This document shows positions 49,357-57,912 of a stretch of 64,000 bases of DNA, one piece after another (position 1 is the first letter of the stretch; each line of letters starts with the position of its first letter). The translations under genes and the position numbers were made by a program. Source of the DNA: Clostridiaceae bacterium Marseille-Q4145 (GTDB lineage Bacteria > Bacillota > Clostridia > Lachnospirales > Lachnospiraceae); the NCBI GenBank assembly GCA_018223365.1, contig JAGTTP010000002.1, forward strand, positions 558,001 to 622,000. Reading direction: 5' to 3'. Under the pieces are notes generated by a model. The model made no database searches. It worked only from the letters and a program-made list of their open reading frames with translations, and was not told the origin of the DNA.

Positions 49357-50712
49357 TTGACTGAAAATACAACTACCCAGCACGACCAGTACTATGAGAT
49401 GGCCAACGCCCCGGTCAATCGGATCATTCCGAAACTGGCAGTTCCTACCATCATCAGCATGCTGGTAACTTCTATTTACAACATGGCCGATACGTTTTTC
49501 GTAAGCCAGCTGGGAACCAGTGCTTCTGGTGCCATAGGCATTGTCTTCTCTGCCATGGCAATTATCCAGGCGCTGTCCTTCATGGTAGGCATGGGAAGCG
49601 GCAACTTCATAGCCCGATCCATCGGTGCCGGAAAGCGGGAACTGGCAGAACAAGTTGCATCTGTAGCTTTTTTTACAGGATTAATCATCGGACTTCTGAT
49701 TGCAGTTTTTGGTAACCTGAGCCTCAGAAATATTGTCTACTTTCTGGGGGCTACCGAGACCATTGCTCCTTTCGCGGAAGATTACGCTCGTTACATTTTC
49801 ATGGCTGCACCTTTTATGGTATGTTCTTTTATCATGAACAATCTGCTGCGTTTCCAGGGAAAAGCGTTATTCTCCATGATCGGAATTACAACCGGTGGTA
49901 TTTTAAATATTTTTCTGGATCCCATCTTTATCTTCGGTCTTGGACTTGGAACTTCCGGTGCGGCACTGGCTACTGCGTTATCCCAGATAATCAGTTTCTG
50001 TATCCTGTTTTTTATGTGTAATACAAAAAAAGAATGCATTACCATTCTTCCACAAAACTTCCGTCCAACGATAAATATTTACCAGAATATTATTTATGGT
50101 GGAATTCCTTCTCTGGGACGTCAGGGAATCGCCAGCGTGGCAACTATCATCATGAACATCATGGCTCATCCCTACGGAGACGCAGCGATCGCTGCCATGT
50201 CTATTGTCAGTCGTTTTATGATGTTCATCAATTCGGCCATCATCGGATTCGGCCAGGGATTTCAGCCAGTCTGCAGCTTTTGCTTTGGTGCAAAGATGTA
50301 TGCCCGTGTCAAAGAAGCCTGCTGGTTCTGTATCAAAGTCAGCACTGCAATCCTGCTGGTTTTCTGCGTTACCGGTTTTACTTTCTCCGGACATATCATT
50401 GAACTATTTCGAAAGGGAGACGCTGATGTTATCCGCATTGGTACGTTAGCTTTGAGATTGCAGCTTATGACACTTCCGTTACAAGGTGTGATTATTATGG
50501 GAAATATGATGCCCCAGTCTATCGGCTACGGCATCCGTGCCACACTGGTTTCCACCGGCCGCCAGGGACTCTTCCTGATCCCGGCACTCCTGATCCTGAC
50601 GCCGGTCATGGGGCTTCTGGGCATTCAGATTGCTCAACCCATTGCTGATATCTGCACCTTCTTCCTTGCAGCCTTCGTCATGAAAGGCATTTTCAGGGAA
50701 ATGGGGCAATAA
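49357..50712 (+). CDS. MATE-family multidrug/Na+ antiporter
   Basis: About 451 residues from a TTG at 49,357 (GAGGTG upstream; GTG at 49,348 is the alternative). Twelve membrane spans, with the MATE hallmark ISMLVTSIYNMADTFFVSQLG near the N-terminus and QGFQPVCSFCFGA in the second half. NorM/DinF-like exporters swap drugs for Na+ or H+. A strong terminator follows. Confidence 0.9.
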   Translation: MTENTTTQHDQYYEMANAPVNRIIPKLAVPTIISMLVTSIYNMADTFFVSQLGTSASGAIGIVFSAMAIIQALSFMVGMGSGNFIARSIGAGKRELAEQVASVAFFTGLIIGLLIAVFGNLSLRNIVYFLGATETIAPFAEDYARYIFMAAPFMVCSFIMNNLLRFQGKALFSMIGITTGGILNIFLDPIFIFGLGLGTSGAALATALSQIISFCILFFMCNTKKECITILPQNFRPTINIYQNIIYGGIPSLGRQGIASVATIIMNIMAHPYGDAAIAAMSIVSRFMMFINSAIIGFGQGFQPVCSFCFGAKMYARVKEACWFCIKVSTAILLVFCVTGFTFSGHIIELFRKGDADVIRIGTLALRLQLMTLPLQGVIIMGNMMPQSIGYGIRATLVSTGRQGLFLIPALLILTPVMGLLGIQIAQPIADICTFFLAAFVMKGIFREMGQ

Positions 50713-50727
50713 AAAAATGATATAATA

Positions 50728-50782
50728 AAAGCGTATTCCTGATCCCCCATGAATCGTTGGAATACGCTTTTTATTTTATCTG
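50728..50782. terminator. Bidirectional terminator between the MATE gene and fumB
   Basis: GCGTATTCC / GGAATACGC with A-rich 5' and TTTTTATTTT 3' flanks; it closes both converging units. Confidence 0.88.
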
Positions 50783-50787
50783 TCTAT

Positions 50788-51351
50788 TTACGCTTCGTGA
50801 TCTTTCAGATACGCTTTTCTTCCATCATCATAAAGATTATTACCCTCACTGTCAATAATAACAACCAACGGCATATCTTCTACATACAATTTTCTGAGAG
50901 CTTCCGCACCCAGATCCTCATATGCGATCAGTTCACATTTCTTGATACATTTTGCCAGCAGTGCTCCGGCTCCGCCAATGGCTCCAAAATATACGCCGCT
51001 ATATTTTTTCATGGCATCTACTACTTCCGGAAGTCTTGCTCCTTTTCCGATCATGCCGCGGGCACCTACCGACATCATGGTTGGTGCATAGGCATCCATG
51101 CGTCCGCTGGTGGTCGGTCCTGCACTTCCAATGACCTGTCCTGGTTTCGCCGGTGTCGGGCCTACATAATAAATCGTCGCATCCGTAGGATCAAAGGGAA
51201 GTTTCTCGCCTCTTGCAAGAGCTTCGCACATTCTCTTATGTCCTGCATCACGGGACGTATAGATGGTGCCTGTCAGGAGAACGCTGTCCCCTGCATGCAG
51301 GGTCTTTGCCAGTTCTTCCGTCAATGGTAATGTAATCTTTTTTGCTGCCAT
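50788..51351 (-). CDS. fumB: Fumarate hydratase class I, beta (C-terminal) subunit
   Basis: 187 residues. The class I fumarase C-terminal domain: LHAGDSVLLTGTIYTSRDAGHKR, IYYVGPTPAKPG, IGSAGPTTSGRMD and MVSVGARGMIGKG-like segment. It forms with the alpha subunit an oxygen-sensitive [4Fe-4S] hydro-lyase that interconverts malate and fumarate. Last gene of the 12-gene operon; it starts directly after the alpha stop. Confidence 0.93.
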   Translation of the reverse strand: MAAKKITLPLTEELAKTLHAGDSVLLTGTIYTSRDAGHKRMCEALARGEKLPFDPTDATIYYVGPTPAKPGQVIGSAGPTTSGRMDAYAPTMMSVGARGMIGKGARLPEVVDAMKKYSGVYFGAIGGAGALLAKCIKKCELIAYEDLGAEALRKLYVEDMPLVVIIDSEGNNLYDDGRKAYLKDHEA

Positions 51352-52197
51352 CTAAATCACCTCCGTCTTATGGCGTGTCACATGACAGTTGATATTGACT
51401 GCACAGGGCATACCTGCAATATGGGTCGGTAAAGTCTCGATATTCAGTCCGATCGCTGTGGTCTTTCCTCCAAAGCCCTGGGGTCCGATGCCAAGCTTAT
51501 TGATCTTCTCCAGCATTTCTTTTTCCAAATCTGCATAGAAGGGATCCGGATTTTCAGAATCCAGCGGACGCATCAAAGCTTTCTTAGCCAGAAGCGCACA
51601 TTTATCAAAGGTTCCTCCAATTCCAACACCGACCACCATAGGCGGGCAGGGATTCGGGCCTGCGGTTTCTACGACTTCCAGGATAAAATCCTTGATTCCC
51701 TGAAGTCCTGCTGAAGGCTTGAACATACGGATCATGCTCATATTTTCGCTGCCAAAGCCCTTCGGGCCGACAGTCACTTTGATCTTGTCACCAGGCACAA
51801 TCTCTGTATAGAGCATAGCCGGCGTATTGTCTCCGGTATTGCCTCTGCGTACCGGATCTTTTACTACGGATTTTCGTAAATATCCTTTATCATAACCTCT
51901 GCGGACACCTTCATCAATTGCTTCTGCAAGATCTCCACCTGTCAGATGTACATCCTGTCCAATCTCCAGGAACACACAGGCCATACCTGTATCCTGACAA
52001 ATCGGTACATTTTCGGCATCTGCAATCTTATAATTTTCAATGATATTATCGAGTACCCCCTGGGCAATCTCCCCGTCCTCACAGACGCGACAATGTTCAA
52101 TGGCACATTTCACATCGGACGGAAGATGCTCATTTGCCTCGATGCACAGTCTCTCGACCACATCCGTGAGCTGACTGACATTTACTTCACGTATCAT
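51352..52197 (-). CDS. fumA: Fumarate hydratase class I, alpha (N-terminal) subunit
   Basis: 281 residues from ATG 52,197 (GAGGAGG upstream). The cluster Cys residues are in PICQDTGMACVF, FKPSAGLQGI nearby, and GIGGTFDKCALLA. KGFGSENMSMIRM and GPQGFGGKTTAIGLNIE are family hallmarks. In the direction malate to fumarate it feeds the fumarate reductase encoded just upstream. Confidence 0.94.
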   Translation of the reverse strand: MIREVNVSQLTDVVERLCIEANEHLPSDVKCAIEHCRVCEDGEIAQGVLDNIIENYKIADAENVPICQDTGMACVFLEIGQDVHLTGGDLAEAIDEGVRRGYDKGYLRKSVVKDPVRRGNTGDNTPAMLYTEIVPGDKIKVTVGPKGFGSENMSMIRMFKPSAGLQGIKDFILEVVETAGPNPCPPMVVGVGIGGTFDKCALLAKKALMRPLDSENPDPFYADLEKEMLEKINKLGIGPQGFGGKTTAIGLNIETLPTHIAGMPCAVNINCHVTRHKTEVI

Positions 52198-52289
52198 GAC
52201 AAACCTCCTCTTATGGAACTTTTTATCTATTGTAACACGGACAGACACAGGATACAAATCCACGATGTCTGTCCGTTCTATATGATTTT

Positions 52290-53900
52290 TTACCGCTCAT
52301 GTCTCGCATAATTCGGCAGAAGCATTGGTGACATTTTTCCTGTATGAATGTCTGCCTGCTCCAATTCATTTTCATAATGATAAATATGATCCAGATTCAG
52401 CTTGCCAAGCTCGACATTCTTGCATTTTGCTGCTGCTTTTTTACCCGCATTACGGCCAAATACGATCACATCCAGCAATGAGTTGCCCATCAGTCGGTTG
52501 GTTCCATGAATTCCGCCTGCTGCCTCTCCTGCAACCAGAAGGTTCGGGATCTCTTTGGTAAATCCATCTCCATTGATCTCAAGTCCTCCATTCTGGTAGT
52601 GAAGGGTCGGATAGATCACGATCGGCACTTTTCTCATATCAATTCCGTAATTCATATACATACGGAACATGGCCGGAATTCTTTTTTCAATCGTTCCTTC
52701 TCCTCCAAGGATCTCAATCATCGGAGTATCCAGCCATACACCTTTGAGTCCGCCCGGAACTTCTACACCACGGCCTTCTCTGCACTCCCGGATAACACCG
52801 GAAGCATTCACATCACGGGTCTCCAACGGATGAATATACGCTTCGCCCTCAGCATTGACCAGCTGAGCACCGACAGAACGTACTTTTTCTGTTACCAGGG
52901 CACCAAGGATCTGAGAAGGATACACAGCTCCCGTCGGGTGATACTGAATAGAATCCTGATACAGCAATGCTGCACCGGCACGGTATCCTAACACCAGACC
53001 ATCCGCTGTTGCTCCATAGTGGTTAGAAGTCGGGAAGCCCTGATAATGCATTCTTCCTGCACCGCCAGTTGCGATCACGACTGTTTTGGCTCTTGCCACC
53101 AGATAATCACCGGTCTCCATATTCTGAAGAACGGCTCCGGCAACTTGTCCTTTTTCATCTTTTAAAAGTTCCACGGCGGAAGTAAATTCAACCACCGGAA
53201 TTCCCAGGTTCAGAACTTCATCTCTGATGGTACGCATGATCTCAGATCCAGAATAATCCTTTGCTGCGTGCATTCTCTTTCTGGAAGTTCCGCCGCCGTG
53301 GGTGGTGATCATCGTTCCATCTGCCTCTTTATCAAACTCAACGCCCAGTTCATTCAGCCACTTGATCGCATCCGGTGCCTCCATAACCAGTCTCTTGACC
53401 AGCTCTGGTTTTGCCGCAAAATGTCCGCCGCCAAAACAATCCAGATAGTGCTGCACCGGAGAGTCATTCTCCTTGTCTGCTGCCTGGATTCCGCCTTCTG
53501 CCATCATGGTATTGGCATCGCCGATTCTGAGTTTGGTTACGATCATAACGTCTGCGCCTGCGTTATGTGCTTCAATGGCACAGGAAGAACCTGCTCCACC
53601 GCCGCCGATTACAAGCACATCCACATCATAATCAATTTTTGTAAGGTCAATCTTTTCATGAATCAGCCGACTCGTGGAATGCAGCATCTCTGCCAGTTCC
53701 AACGGTGCCTTTTGTCCTTTATTCGCCCCTACCTTGATCTGGGCAAATGCATCCGGGTTATAATCCGGATGAAACTCTTTCAGAAGAGCATCTTTTTCAT
53801 CTGCTGTCAGACGTCTCGGCTCAGTTGCCATACGCTCTGCTCTTGTAGCTTCTACCTTTTTGATAGACTCCATCATATTTTCTGGATATGGTGCGTACAT
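52290..53900 (-). CDS. frdA: Fumarate reductase flavoprotein subunit, soluble type
   Basis: 536 residues. An unusual N-terminal extension (about 1-90) precedes the FAD motif DVLVIGGGGAGSSCAIEA. The substrate-site His in IQYHPTG (H321), the catalytic Arg in ETRDVNASG (R362) and NRLMGNSLLDVIVFGR are present. At the covalent-FAD position of SdhA/FrdA (SHT in the family), Asn is found (DANTMMAEGG, N130), so FAD is probably non-covalent. The C-terminal domain is short. No membrane anchor genes exist in the operon, so the enzyme is cytosolic. Confidence 0.9.
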   Translation of the reverse strand: MYAPYPENMMESIKKVEATRAERMATEPRRLTADEKDALLKEFHPDYNPDAFAQIKVGANKGQKAPLELAEMLHSTSRLIHEKIDLTKIDYDVDVLVIGGGGAGSSCAIEAHNAGADVMIVTKLRIGDANTMMAEGGIQAADKENDSPVQHYLDCFGGGHFAAKPELVKRLVMEAPDAIKWLNELGVEFDKEADGTMITTHGGGTSRKRMHAAKDYSGSEIMRTIRDEVLNLGIPVVEFTSAVELLKDEKGQVAGAVLQNMETGDYLVARAKTVVIATGGAGRMHYQGFPTSNHYGATADGLVLGYRAGAALLYQDSIQYHPTGAVYPSQILGALVTEKVRSVGAQLVNAEGEAYIHPLETRDVNASGVIRECREGRGVEVPGGLKGVWLDTPMIEILGGEGTIEKRIPAMFRMYMNYGIDMRKVPIVIYPTLHYQNGGLEINGDGFTKEIPNLLVAGEAAGGIHGTNRLMGNSLLDVIVFGRNAGKKAAAKCKNVELGKLNLDHIYHYENELEQADIHTGKMSPMLLPNYARHER

Positions 53901-53914
53901 CTTTCATGCCCTCC

Positions 53915-54589
53915 TTATTTCTCGATATCTCTGTTGTTATAAAGTTCCTGCATCTCTGTGAGCGGCTTCTGCATAATCTGCTCAATCAGATCATCATAGG
54001 CTCCTTCATGAATTTCTTCCACACGTTTCGTCAGATGCTTTGCTTCCGGAGCAATGTATTTGCCGGTCAGACGTCTCGCCAGAAGTGCCACCATCGGATG
54101 AGAGATCTCTGCTGGACAACGTACAGAACAGCAGCCACAGCTTACACAGTCAAAGGACTCTTCTGCACATTTCTCCAGTTCGCCTCTCTGTGCATAAGCA
54201 ATATACTGCATAACATTCAGATCCTGAGTACAGGCTTTGGTACAGGCATTACAGCCGATACAGCTGTAAATCTCCGGATAAAGTTCCATCATCACCTGCT
54301 GACCAGGCTTCAGATCATTGATATCATAAGTTCGTTTATCTGTCGGGAAGAAGGGAATACTTGCCACATACATTCCTTCCTGTACCTGGGTCTGACAGGC
54401 CAGACAGGTCTTCAGCTCATTCTTTCCCTTGATTCTGTAAATGGTTGCACAGGCACCGCAGAAACCGTGGCGGCAGCCGCATCCTCTCTTTAATGTATAT
54501 CCGGCATATTCCATGGCAGTCATAATGGTCAGATCTGCAGGAACACTGTATTTTTTACCGAAGAAATAGACATTTACCATATTTTCCAT
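53915..54589 (-). CDS. frdB: Fumarate reductase iron-sulfur subunit
   Basis: 224 residues from ATG 54,589 (AAAGG 9 bases upstream). A plant-type [2Fe-2S] domain (CGCRHGFCGACATIY ... CLACQTQ, about 36-70) and a two-cluster C-terminal domain (CIGCNACTKACTQD and CVSCGCCSVRCPAE, about 113-150). It carries electrons to FrdA. The usual membrane quinol partner is missing; the donor is probably the Flx-Hdr module of the same operon. Confidence 0.9.
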   Translation of the reverse strand: MENMVNVYFFGKKYSVPADLTIMTAMEYAGYTLKRGCGCRHGFCGACATIYRIKGKNELKTCLACQTQVQEGMYVASIPFFPTDKRTYDINDLKPGQQVMMELYPEIYSCIGCNACTKACTQDLNVMQYIAYAQRGELEKCAEESFDCVSCGCCSVRCPAEISHPMVALLARRLTGKYIAPEAKHLTKRVEEIHEGAYDDLIEQIMQKPLTEMQELYNNRDIEK

Positions 54590-54605
54590 TTTCGTCATCC
54601 TTTCT

Positions 54606-55460
54606 CTAGTACTCCGCAGGCATCTCATCCAGTTCATCGCAGCGGAATACCGGACCGTCTTTGCACACGTATTTGGTTCCAATATTGCAGCGGCCGCATT
54701 TACCAACACCGCATTTCATCCGAAGCTCCAGTGTGGTGTAAACCTGGTCTCTTGAAAATCCAAGTTCTTCCAGTCCTGCAAGTACGAACTTGATCATAAT
54801 AGGCGGCCCACATACAAGAGCTGTCTTGTCCGTATCAAATCCAATCTCTTTTAAATAAGTCGGAACGAACCCTACATGACCGTCCCAGCCTTCCTGCTCC
54901 CGGTCAATCGTCAGATACACATTGACATTCTCCGCTTTCATCCAGACTTCCTGTATTTCCTTTAACTGTACCAGATCATCTGCAGAACGGGATCCATATA
55001 AAATATCCACGGTTCCGTAATCTGCCCGGTTGTCCAGCACATAATTGATCACAGAACGAAGTGGTGCAAGTCCGATACCTCCGGCGATAAACAGCAGATT
55101 TTTACCTTTTAATTGATCCTCCACCGGAAAATGGTTTCCATAGGGTCCGCGGACGGTGATCTCATCGCCTACTTCCAGGCTGTGCAGCGTCTCTGTCAGG
55201 CTTCCGCATTTCTTGATACTAAACTCCTGATATTCCTTATTTGTCGGAGAGGAAGTAATAGAAAACATTCCCTCACTGACTCCTGGTACACACAACATGG
55301 CACACTGTCCAGGCATATGTTCAAATAATTTTCCACCCTCCGGAGCATTGACCCGGAACGTCTTTACATCCGGTGTCTCCTGGCGGATATCGGTGATCAC
55401 TCCAACCTGAGGGATCAGCACATCTTCTGTATAGTTTTTATGACAGGTACATTCGCTCAT
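54606..55460 (-). CDS. flxA: FlxA-like FAD/NAD(H)-binding subunit
   Basis: 284 residues of the ferredoxin-NADP reductase type (AsrB/HydG-like). FAD site in GPYGNHFPVE, NAD site FIAGGIGLAPLRSVI (about 110-125), CGPPIMIKFVL, and a C-terminal [2Fe-2S]-type cluster CGVGKCGRCNIGTKYVC. This is the NADH entry point of FlxABCD-HdrABC complexes (described in Desulfovibrio). It overlaps the flxB gene by four bases. Confidence 0.85.
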   Translation of the reverse strand: MSECTCHKNYTEDVLIPQVGVITDIRQETPDVKTFRVNAPEGGKLFEHMPGQCAMLCVPGVSEGMFSITSSPTNKEYQEFSIKKCGSLTETLHSLEVGDEITVRGPYGNHFPVEDQLKGKNLLFIAGGIGLAPLRSVINYVLDNRADYGTVDILYGSRSADDLVQLKEIQEVWMKAENVNVYLTIDREQEGWDGHVGFVPTYLKEIGFDTDKTALVCGPPIMIKFVLAGLEELGFSRDQVYTTLELRMKCGVGKCGRCNIGTKYVCKDGPVFRCDELDEMPAEY

Positions 55461-56500
55461 GCCTTTTCTCCCCCTTCTTTTTCAAATGCTTTGATCACTT
55501 TTACAATATTCAGGGCAGACGGACATTTCTCCACGCAGCGGCCACAGCCAACACAGGAATACATGCCGTTATTATTTGCAGGGAAATACACCAGCTTATG
55601 CATAAAACGCTGACGAAATCTCTGCATCTGACTGGTACGATTATTGCCGTGTGCCATCATGGTGAAATCGGAATACATGCAGGAATCCCAGCAGCGGAAC
55701 CGTTTCACCCCATGTCCCGTATCATAATCTTTGATATCATAGCACTGGCAGGTCGGGCATACAAAAGTGCAGGTACCACAAGCCAGACAAGGCTTATAAA
55801 GCTCCTCCCACAGCGGAGAGTCAAATCGTTTCTCTGTGGCATTTCCATCCCAGCCTTCCAGCGAAAGATGCGTATATGGAAGCTTTTCCACGATTTCGCG
55901 GATGTTATTCTTTTCCTGCTCAATCTTCTGTTCCTCTGATGCATCTGCTTCCGTGAGCAGCACTTTCACCTGTTCTGTGAGCAGCTCCCCTTTTTCCGTC
56001 AAAGCCTTCCAGTACAATTCTTCTCCTGCGAACCAGGCCGCCACATCTGCAGCCGGTTCTGCACAGTCAATACCAAATACTTTGCAAAAACAGCTTTCCT
56101 CCGGCTCGTGACAGGCAATTGCCACCATAGTTCCATGTTTTCTTCTCGCTGCATAGAAACTATCCACCGGATCTGCTAAAAATACCTGATCCAGTACCTT
56201 CACACCCTGTACATCACAGGCTCTCATGCCAAATACAGTAAATTTCTGCTCTTTTAACGCTTCCGGCTCTACTTTCAGCTTCCGGCCTTCCCGCTCACAT
56301 GTATAGAGATTTTCACTCTGGGGGAAGAAAATATCTTTCGGAGACTTTACGCTTTTTAATGTATCTATATCTACCTCGGCATCCTCAGACCAAGGACCAA
56401 AATTCACTTTTCCAGCGGTTTTCACCGGCACATACAATTCCTGTTCTGCGGCGATGGCACGGAATAATGCCGTCAGATTTTCTTTTTTAATCTTATACAT
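55457..56500 (-). CDS. flxB: FlxB-like 4Fe-4S subunit (AsrA-related)
   Basis: 347 residues. N-terminal domain with FGMRACDVQGVKVLD and HEPEESCFCKVFGIDC, typical of AsrA/FlxB, then two [4Fe-4S] motifs: CLACGTCTFVCPTCQC (about 240-255) and CVGCGRCVEKCPSALN (about 315-330). Electron relay between FlxA and the other subunits. Confidence 0.85.
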   Translation of the reverse strand: MYKIKKENLTALFRAIAAEQELYVPVKTAGKVNFGPWSEDAEVDIDTLKSVKSPKDIFFPQSENLYTCEREGRKLKVEPEALKEQKFTVFGMRACDVQGVKVLDQVFLADPVDSFYAARRKHGTMVAIACHEPEESCFCKVFGIDCAEPAADVAAWFAGEELYWKALTEKGELLTEQVKVLLTEADASEEQKIEQEKNNIREIVEKLPYTHLSLEGWDGNATEKRFDSPLWEELYKPCLACGTCTFVCPTCQCYDIKDYDTGHGVKRFRCWDSCMYSDFTMMAHGNNRTSQMQRFRQRFMHKLVYFPANNNGMYSCVGCGRCVEKCPSALNIVKVIKAFEKEGGEKA

Positions 56501-56503
56501 CCA

Positions 56504-57478
56504 TTATCCCCTTTCTCCCACAATGCTGGGTTCCACATCATCAAATGTATAATTGGTCAGCGGACCTTTGCTGTCAGTATCTTCACCGGCCTGGTATTCG
56601 CCGTAAAACTGATCAATATCTTTGATAAATTTCCGATTGAACAGGTGAAGCGGAATTCCCTGGGGACAGACACGGCTGCACTCTCCACAGTCCGTACACC
56701 GGCCTGCCACATGGAAGGCACGGATAATGTGAAACATCTTTTCTTCAAAAGAATCACTGTTTGCTTTCTGGGCACTGTCAAATTTTGTGCTGTCAAACAC
56801 ACATTTTCTGCAGCTGCAGGCAGGACAGACGTTTCGGCAGGCATTGCAGCGGATACATTTGCTCAGTTCTTTCTGGAAAAATGCAAATCTCTCTTCCGGG
56901 CTCATAGCCTCGATCATTTCTACCTCTGCAAAACGGTCTGCATCCTTGGTCTCTCTGGACTCACCGATCAGTTCATCGTAGATCTTGTGCTCTTTTCCTT
57001 TGCACACATGGCAGCGGGATAACATGGCATCCTTATATTCTACTGTCTTCTCTCCATACAGCGTTTCCACCGTCAGTGTGTCTGCCTCATTTTCAATCTG
57101 GGCACCTTTGATATCTGTGATTCCCTTGATGCCTGTTTCGCGGATCTTTTCGATATCAAGCTTTCCTCTGCAGCCCACACCAATAATATATGCTTTTTCA
57201 CGATCTACTCTGTGTTCTTTTATCAACTGGTTAAAACTATAGGTATCACACGGCTTCAGGCAGACCAGTGTCTTTCCGTCTAATTTAGATGCCTCAATCA
57301 TATATTTACTTAAATTCGCTCCGCAGAATCCGTCGTAAACAAACTCTTTCAGACTTTCTTCGGTCTCAAAATATGCCGGCTCCGGATTCCAGGGCATATC
57401 TCCGGCTTTCCAGCCAAGCACTCTTGCCACGGTTCCATCAGCAAGCAGCTCTTTTGCCCTCTTTATCAGTTCCTGCAT
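56504..57478 (-). CDS. flxC: FlxC-like 4Fe-4S subunit
   Basis: 324 residues. N-terminal part has a FrhB/FdhB-like feel (KTLVCLKPCDTYSFNQL, IIGVGCRGKLD), followed by CIRCNACRNVCPACSCRKC (about 208-226) and CTDCGECSRVCPQGIP (about 262-277). In known Flx clusters FlxC follows FlxB and holds two clusters. Overlaps the mvhD-like gene by 13 bases. Confidence 0.83.
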   Translation of the reverse strand: MQELIKRAKELLADGTVARVLGWKAGDMPWNPEPAYFETEESLKEFVYDGFCGANLSKYMIEASKLDGKTLVCLKPCDTYSFNQLIKEHRVDREKAYIIGVGCRGKLDIEKIRETGIKGITDIKGAQIENEADTLTVETLYGEKTVEYKDAMLSRCHVCKGKEHKIYDELIGESRETKDADRFAEVEMIEAMSPEERFAFFQKELSKCIRCNACRNVCPACSCRKCVFDSTKFDSAQKANSDSFEEKMFHIIRAFHVAGRCTDCGECSRVCPQGIPLHLFNRKFIKDIDQFYGEYQAGEDTDSKGPLTNYTFDDVEPSIVGERG

Positions 57479-57912
57479 CGTAAATCCTCCAATCTCACAT
57501 TTCTGCCAAGAGATGTGATCTTCTCTACAAATTCATTCATCGTCTGTGAGAATTTCACACCCTCCGCCGCAGATACCCACTCTACACGGGTACGGCCATT
57601 TTCCACTCCGATAAAATCAAGCATGGAAAACAGTAACGTCATACGGCGTCTTGTATAGAAGTTACCAGTTGAATAATGGCAGTCTCCCGGATGACAGCCG
57701 CACAGGATCACTCCATCTGCTCCTTTTTCAAAAGCACGGAGAATAAACATCGGATTTACACGGCAGGAACAGGGAACGCGGATGATCTTTACATCTGCCG
57801 GATAGGAAAGTCTGCTGCTTCCTGCCAGATCAGCGCCTGCATAACTGCACCAGTTACAGCAGAACGCAACGATCTTAGGTCTGAATGTTGTTTCGTTGTT
57901 TTCTATCGACAT
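57466..57912 (-). CDS. flxD: FlxD / MvhD-like [2Fe-2S] subunit
   Basis: 148 residues from ATG 57,912 (GGAGGTAGATG upstream). MvhD family: CCNWCSYAGADLAG near the start, VPCSCRVNPMFILRAFEKGADGV and GCHPGDCHY. It links the electron-input module to HdrA in methanogens and in Flx-Hdr complexes. Overlaps hdrA by 10 bases. Confidence 0.9.
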   Translation of the reverse strand: MSIENNETTFRPKIVAFCCNWCSYAGADLAGSSRLSYPADVKIIRVPCSCRVNPMFILRAFEKGADGVILCGCHPGDCHYSTGNFYTRRRMTLLFSMLDFIGVENGRTRVEWVSAAEGVKFSQTMNEFVEKITSLGRNVRLEDLRCRN

